Shown: positions 41,607 through 45,474 of the stretch, in pieces | Layout: every line of letters starts with the position of its first letter | Position numbering within the stretch: position 1 is the first letter of the stretch | Notes under the pieces: model-generated | Told to the model about the DNA's origin: nothing | What the model saw: only the letters and a program-made list of their open reading frames with translations | Database searches by the model: none | From: JACDCA01 sp040881785 | Lineage (GTDB): Bacteria > Acidobacteriota > Vicinamibacteria > Vicinamibacterales > 2-12-FULL-66-21 | Length of the DNA stretch: 45,474 bases | Direction: 5' to 3' | Assembly: GCA_040881785.1 (NCBI GenBank) | Contig: JBBECO010000030.1 | Coordinates: forward strand, 1-45,474 | Position numbers and translations under genes: made by a program

Positions 41607-42232
41607 CGCGCCCGGGAAATCCTCGGGGCCGGCGTCCGGCGTGCCCATGACGGCTCGCTCCGCACGGAGGCGCCCTGGTCGAACAGCGTCCGGGCATGTT
41701 CGGCGAGCACCTGGGGAAGAAAGGGCTTGGTGAGATACACGGTCGCGCCCGCCGCCATCGCGGCGTCGCGGCTGGCCTCGTCACCGCGCGTCGTCAGGAC
41801 GATCACCGGCAGCGCGCGGTACGCCGGGTGGCGGCGAACGAACTTCAGGACTTCGAGGCCGTGCATGTCGGGCATGTTCAGATCGAGCACCATGAGACCC
41901 ACCGGTCCCAGCGTGAGCTGTTCGATCGCTTCGAGTCCGCTCCCTCCATCATCAAGGGCATCCCATCGGGACGCCGAGCGGTCCCGGGCGCCGAGCCAGG
42001 CTGCGTACTCCCCGCTCATCGCCACGCCGCGCGCGGCATCCGTGCCGCGGGGAGGATAGCCGGCGGCCGCGAGAATCTCGCGTGCCCGCTCCTCCAGCAC
42101 GTCGGCGGACTTGTCGAACGTCACGCGTCCGGCGAGGTGACTGCGCGATGGCTGGAGGCGCGTCTCGTCGTCGCCGGGCGGCAGGGGGGCGTCCTGGTCA
42201 CTCGAGTGGGATTGTCTGCTGGACCGGGGCAT
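41507..42232 (-). CDS. Response-regulator-like protein with front-truncated receiver domain
   Basis: From the ATG at 42232 the frame is 241 codons. Residues 97-185 match the back two thirds of a receiver domain: the phospho-acceptor D117 in LMVLDLNMPDMHGLEVLKFV, T147 in VIVLTT and K169 in VYLTKPF. The first strand and helix of the domain, with the acidic Mg-binding pair (VDD-type), are missing; in their place is EILAAAGYPPRGTDAARGV... ending SASRWDALDDGG, which reminds me of a segment seen in other signalling proteins but is not identified. Phosphorylation chemistry should be crippled. The last 33 codons overlap der on the other strand and look unlike protein. It may be a chimeric or decaying gene. 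Divergent from the kinase gene by 51 bases. Confidence 0.6.
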   Translation of the reverse strand: MPRSSRQSHSSDQDAPLPPGDDETRLQPSRSHLAGRVTFDKSADVLEERAREILAAAGYPPRGTDAARGVAMSGEYAAWLGARDRSASRWDALDDGGSGLEAIEQLTLGPVGLMVLDLNMPDMHGLEVLKFVRRHPAYRALPVIVLTTRGDEASRDAAMAAGATVYLTKPFLPQVLAEHARTLFDQGASVRSEPSWARRTPAPRISRARQESARPFFSRRRTCSRMGVPSSSNFSRRRLIR

Positions 42233-42283
42233 TTTAGTCGAAGTGCCGGTACAATCGCCCCTCCGGATCAGCATGCGCCCCAC

Positions 42284-44275
42284 ATGACGCGAGACGACGA
42301 CATCAGCGCCCGACTCGCGCGGGCTGAAGAAGGCCGACGTGCGGCCGAAATCGCGCTCCAGGAGTCGCAGCGGGGGGCGTGCGTCGGATCCTGGACCTGG
42401 CAGGTCGAGCCCGACATCGTCACGTGGTCCGACGAGATGTTTCGCATTGCGGGTCGGGATCCCCGCGCGGGCGCCCCCTCGTACGCGGAACAGTCCAGCA
42501 TGTACAACCCGCCGGAGGTGCTCGCGCGCGCCGTCGCCCACACGCTGGCGAGCGGCGAGCCGTTCGAGGTGGAAGTCGCGCTGCTGCGGCCTGACGGCGA
42601 GCCGCGATGGATCATCGCGCGCGGCGCCGCGATGACGGACGCCGGCGGGCGCATCGAACGCGTGTACGGCAGCGCACGCGACATCACCGACGCCCGGGCG
42701 CAGCGGCTGGCGCTGCAGACCGCCCACGACGAGCTCGAGCGTTCGGAGCGGCGGTATCGGGACCTGGTCGAAAATCTGGTCGACGTCGTCTTCTCGGTCG
42801 ACCTCGCGGGGTACATCGAATTCGTGAGCCGGGCCGTCGAACGCTTCGGCTACACGCCGGCGGAACTGACCGGGCAGCACTTCAGCCGCCTGTTCGATCC
42901 CGCCGACCTCCCGGCACTGGACGCGGCCTTCCGCCAGACGCTGGAGGGGTCCGCCGAGCCGACGGAATCCCGGCTGATCGACAAGTCCGGCGGCGTGCGC
43001 TATGTGCAGATCTCGGCACGCGCGGTCCATGAAGCGGGCCAGATCTCCGGGATGACCGGCTTCGCCGTGGACGTCACCCGGCAGCGGCAGGCCGAGGAGC
43101 AGTTGCAGGCGTCGCAGCGGCTGGAGGCGGTCGGCCGGCTGGCCGGCGGCGTCGCGCACGACTTCAACAACCTGCTCGTCGTCATTCTGGGCTTTGCCGA
43201 TCTGGCGCTCGACCGCCTGGGCCCGGACGATCCGGCGCGGGCGAGCATCGACCAGATCTGCCGCGCGGGCGAGCGTGCCGCGGCGCTGATCAGGCAGTTG
43301 CTGGCATTCTCCCGCCGGCAGGTCCTGAAGCCCGAAGTCATCGACCTCAACGACGTCGTCGGGGGCATCGAGAGCATGCTGCTGCGGCTGATCGGCGAGG
43401 ACGTCAGGTTTCGCACGAAGCTGCGTCCAGGCCTCGAGCCCGTGCTGGCCGACCCCGGCCAGATCGAGCAGGTGCTGATGAATCTCGTGGTCAACGCGCG
43501 CGACGCCATGCCGGGCGGCGGCACGCTGACCATCGAGACGACGCGCGGGACCGAGGCGAAGGGCACCGCCGGGTGGGTCGTCCTCCGCGTCCGCGACACC
43601 GGTCGCGGGATGGACGCGGCGACGAAGGCGCAGATCTTCGAGCCGTTCTTCACGACCAAGCCGCAGGGCGAAGGGACCGGGCTGGGGCTGTCCACCGTGT
43701 ACGGGATCGTGAAGCAGAGCGGCGGAACCATCAGCGTGGACACGGCACCCGGCAGAGGCACCACCTTCACGCTGGCGTTTCCGCCGGACACCAGCGGCAC
43801 GCCCCCGGTCCGCCGGAGCCCCGTGCGTGAGCTGGGCGCGGGCGGACGCGGGACCGAAACCATCCTGATCGTGGAAGACGAAGACGGCGTGCGCGATCTG
43901 GCGTACCGCTTTCTGTCCACCGCGGGCTATGAGGTGATCGCCGCGGCGAACGCCGCCGATGCGGAGCGCGCGTTCGGTGAGGACGGGCGCCGGATCGATC
44001 TCCTGCTCACCGACGTCGTGATGCCGCGGATGAACGGCGACGAGCTGGCCGCCCGCCTGTGCGCGCGCCGTCCCGATCTGCGCGTCCTGTTCATGTCGGG
44101 CTACAGCGGCGCGAAGCTCTCGGCACAGTTCGAGGCGCACGCCCCCGCGCGCCTGGTCAGCAAGCCGTTCACGCGAATGGAACTCTCGCGGCGCGTGCGC
44201 GAGGCGCTGGACGCGCCGCCCCCCTTCGAAACGGACCGGCCGGTTGACCATTCGCCGAAGCCGGCGACAGAATGA
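42284..44275 (+). CDS. PAS-type hybrid histidine kinase with C-terminal receiver domain
   Basis: A 663-residue soluble signalling protein. Two PAS domains occupy about residues 25-155 (GSWTWQVEPDIVTWSDEMFR) and 160-275 (YRDLVENLVDVVFSVDLAGY). The phospho-accepting H-box has H291 in GGVAHDFNNLL. The ATPase domain has NLVVNARDAMPGGG (N box), RDTGRGMD and GTGLGLSTVYGIVKQSGG. The receiver from about residue 525 has VEDEDGVR, the acceptor Asp near 576 in LLLTDVVMP, and the Lys of LVSKPF. No membrane helix is present, so a cytoplasmic signal is sensed. Start ATG at 42284; the frame extends upstream but that part is antisense to the regulator gene. No output domain is present. Confidence 0.9.
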   Translation: MTRDDDISARLARAEEGRRAAEIALQESQRGACVGSWTWQVEPDIVTWSDEMFRIAGRDPRAGAPSYAEQSSMYNPPEVLARAVAHTLASGEPFEVEVALLRPDGEPRWIIARGAAMTDAGGRIERVYGSARDITDARAQRLALQTAHDELERSERRYRDLVENLVDVVFSVDLAGYIEFVSRAVERFGYTPAELTGQHFSRLFDPADLPALDAAFRQTLEGSAEPTESRLIDKSGGVRYVQISARAVHEAGQISGMTGFAVDVTRQRQAEEQLQASQRLEAVGRLAGGVAHDFNNLLVVILGFADLALDRLGPDDPARASIDQICRAGERAAALIRQLLAFSRRQVLKPEVIDLNDVVGGIESMLLRLIGEDVRFRTKLRPGLEPVLADPGQIEQVLMNLVVNARDAMPGGGTLTIETTRGTEAKGTAGWVVLRVRDTGRGMDAATKAQIFEPFFTTKPQGEGTGLGLSTVYGIVKQSGGTISVDTAPGRGTTFTLAFPPDTSGTPPVRRSPVRELGAGGRGTETILIVEDEDGVRDLAYRFLSTAGYEVIAAANAADAERAFGEDGRRIDLLLTDVVMPRMNGDELAARLCARRPDLRVLFMSGYSGAKLSAQFEAHAPARLVSKPFTRMELSRRVREALDAPPPFETDRPVDHSPKPATE

Positions 44276-44281
44276 GGGACT

Positions 44282-44731
44282 TTGACTGATCCGCACTATC
44301 CGGCCGAAGGCGTCGTTGCGGCAGGCCTGCGCCGGCTGCTGCTGGCGCTTCTGACCGCGGGGTTGCTCGCCACCGCACTCGACCTGGTGCTGCTCGAACA
44401 CTATGAGGATGCCTGGCAGTGGCCGCCGCTGCTGCTCATCGCGCTGAGTCTCGCCCTCGTGACGTGGGTGGCGTGGCGGCCCACGCCGACGGCCATCGTG
44501 GCGCTGCGGGTTGCGATGGTGGTCTGCATCGCCTCGGCCGCGGTCGGCCTGGCGCTGCACTTCAACGGCAACCGCGAGTTTCAGCATGAGATCGATCCGG
44601 ACCTGGCCGGGTGGTCTCTGGTCCTCAAGGTCATCACCGCGAAGGCCCCTCCGGCCCTGGCGCCGGCCGCCATGGCGCAGCTGGGACTGATCGGCCTGCT
44701 GCATACCTACCGTCATCCGGCACTCGACTGA
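44282..44731 (+). CDS. Small four-helix membrane protein, unknown function
   Basis: A 149-residue protein with four predicted membrane segments at about residues 16-38 (RLLLALLTAGLLATALDLVL), 47-66, 70-92 (ALRVAMVVCIASAAVGLALH) and 122-142. Between the third and fourth is an extra-membrane loop with HFNGNREFQHEIDPDLAGWS. The TTG at 44282 is used as start, with GAGGG four bases before it, six bases after the kinase stop; no ATG precedes the first helix. Family not recognised. The closeness to the kinase suggests co-transcription. Confidence 0.7.
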   Translation: MTDPHYPAEGVVAAGLRRLLLALLTAGLLATALDLVLLEHYEDAWQWPPLLLIALSLALVTWVAWRPTPTAIVALRVAMVVCIASAAVGLALHFNGNREFQHEIDPDLAGWSLVLKVITAKAPPALAPAAMAQLGLIGLLHTYRHPALD

Positions 44732-44742
44732 CAGGAGACACT

Positions 44743-45390
44743 ATGAACCGCACAACATCGCTCGGACTGGCCGCGGCCGTCCTCGTCACATTCGCAGCCT
44801 TCGCCGCCGCGCCGTCGGCACAGGTCGGCAAATCCATCACGGTCGTCGATGCGAACACCGCGGCCGAGAAGGACCTGCTGACCATGCCGCACATGACGCC
44901 GGCGATCGTGAAGGGACTGATCGACAAGCGGCCGTTTGCGAGCATTACCGAGCTGCACGCCTACTTGACGGGGCAGGGTGTGACCCCCGAGCAGGCCACC
45001 GAGTTCTACGGCCGGGCGTTCATCCACATCAATCTCAACACCGCGACGCCCGAAGAGATCCTGCTGGTGCCGCGGGCCGGCAAGCGCATGGTCCGGGAGT
45101 TCGACGAGTATCGTCCCTGGAAGTCGTATGCGCAGTTCGAGAAAGAGATCGGCAAGTACGTGGGCGCCGAACAGACGGCCCAGCTCGCGCAGTACACCTT
45201 CATCCCGGTGCGGCTGAACACGGCGACCGACGAAGACATCCTCTCCATCCCTGGGGCGGGCAAGCGCATGGTGCGTGAGTTCAAGGAGTACCGTCCCTGG
45301 AAGACGCGCGAGCAGTTCATGAAGGAGATCGGGAAGTACGTCGGGGCCAAAGAAACCGAGCGCCTCTGGCGCTACGTGGTCATCGACTAG
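44743..45390 (+). CDS. Secreted tandem helix-hairpin-helix (ComEA-like) protein
   Basis: A 215-residue protein with a Sec signal peptide ending near SAQ (residue 27) and three helix-hairpin-helix units of the ComEA type. Units two and three start at residues 97 and 157, exactly 60 apart, and match at 36 of 50 positions, sharing LNTAT, GKRMVREF, EYRPWK and EIGKYVGA. Unit one (about 34-90) is diverged. ComEA binds incoming DNA in the periplasm during transformation; here the helix-hairpin-helix modules could bind DNA or another ligand outside the cytoplasm, which is inference. AGGAGA at 44732-44737 sets the start. A strong hairpin follows the stop. Confidence 0.82.
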   Translation: MNRTTSLGLAAAVLVTFAAFAAAPSAQVGKSITVVDANTAAEKDLLTMPHMTPAIVKGLIDKRPFASITELHAYLTGQGVTPEQATEFYGRAFIHINLNTATPEEILLVPRAGKRMVREFDEYRPWKSYAQFEKEIGKYVGAEQTAQLAQYTFIPVRLNTATDEDILSIPGAGKRMVREFKEYRPWKTREQFMKEIGKYVGAKETERLWRYVVID

Positions 45391-45394
45391 TCTC

Positions 45395-45419
45395 ATCCGA
45401 GGGGCTTCGCCCCTCGGAT
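45395..45419 (+). terminator. Hairpin terminator after the helix-hairpin-helix gene
   Basis: ATCCGAGGGGC (45395-45405) and GCCCCTCGGAT (45409-45419) make a perfect 11-bp stem with a TTC loop five bases after the stop codon. No T-tract follows; instead the 56-bp dispersed repeat starts at its last base. The hairpin is absent from the left copy of that repeat. Confidence 0.6.
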
Positions 45420-45474
45420 ACCCCTACACGCTCTCTCGCTCGCCGCTTCGCCGGCTCGCTCCGTTCGCGTGGCT
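45419..45474. repeat. 56-bp dispersed repeat, right copy (cut by window end)
   Basis: Same orientation as the copy at 54-109 and identical at 55 of 56 positions. The window ends inside the element, so its true length is unknown. Such a position at a sequence end suggests the assembly broke at a multi-copy repeat. Confidence 0.85.

Noticed and set aside
41507..44716. 1069-codon open frame on the minus strand
   Set aside because: Most of it is antisense to the hybrid histidine kinase, whose plus-strand motifs are clear. Only the part from 42232 down encodes recognisable receiver sequence.
54..45474. Direct terminal repeats might mean a circular 45-kb element
   Set aside because: The left copy begins 53 bases inside the window, the copies differ by one base, and the genes are chromosomal core functions with no replication or transfer genes. 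A dispersed repeat at assembly ends explains it better.

Overview
The window is a GC-rich chromosomal segment from a Gram-negative-type bacterium. It is packed with co-directional genes that often share ATGA or GTGA start/stop overlaps. The gene set (class II FBPase, bactofilin, MnmA next to its own cysteine desulfurase, secreted M64 peptidase, PAS-type hybrid histidine kinase, many short imperfect intergenic palindromes) would fit an Acidobacteriota member, perhaps Vicinamibacteria. That placement is inference from gene style, not a phylogenetic result. There is no phage, plasmid, CRISPR, rRNA or tRNA signal. A run of 100 N at 34258-34357 is a scaffold gap. No gene-free stretch is longer than 300 bases.

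Layout. 0.25-3.15 kb (+): glycogen synthase, thioredoxin and thioredoxin reductase. 3.27-5.49 kb (-): cysteine desulfurase and the tRNA 2-thiouridylase MnmA, a compact sulfur relay. 5.65-7.0 kb (+): bactofilin and a methyltransferase-like protein. 7.05-7.84 kb (-): a SAM hydrolase-family protein with Glu in place of a usual active-site His. 7.9-18.0 kb (+): acyl-CoA dehydrogenase, GlpX, an MFS transporter, threonylcarbamoyl-AMP synthase, HflX, a TPR/SLH lipoprotein, a PgsA-type phosphatidyltransferase and a 905-residue coiled-coil protein. 18.2-20.1 kb (-): a secreted M64 metallopeptidase with an imperfect palindrome on each side.

20.27-32.8 kb is a surface-polysaccharide locus built as two divergent operons around 27.9-28.0 kb. 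The minus arm carries four GT4 and one GT2 glycosyltransferases, a polyprenyl-phosphate sugar-1-phosphate transferase and UDP-xylose synthase. The plus arm carries UDP-glucose dehydrogenase, UDP-glucose 4-epimerase, a dolichyl-phosphate-mannose-synthase-like GT2 and an MsbA-type ABC exporter. The implied sugar flow is UDP-Glc to UDP-GlcA to UDP-Xyl, plus UDP-Gal. The plus operon runs without a break into YicC, Gmk, (gap, probably rpoZ), CoaBC, family-4 uracil-DNA glycosylase and PriA.

38.9-40.2 kb (-): HU-like protein and a site-2-type membrane protease. 40.2-41.6 kb (+): Der GTPase. 41.5-42.2 kb (-): a response regulator lacking the front of its receiver domain. 42.3-45.4 kb (+): hybrid histidine kinase, a small membrane protein and a secreted tandem helix-hairpin-helix protein.

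The most unusual content is repetitive DNA. A 97-bp REPIN-like double palindrome lies in frame inside the uracil-DNA glycosylase gene and encodes nearly the same peptide on both strands. At least six other inter-gene junctions hold imperfect palindromes, each built from a different short word, and two of these supply a stop codon of a neighbouring gene. A 56-bp repeat (55/56 identical) sits at both ends of the window.
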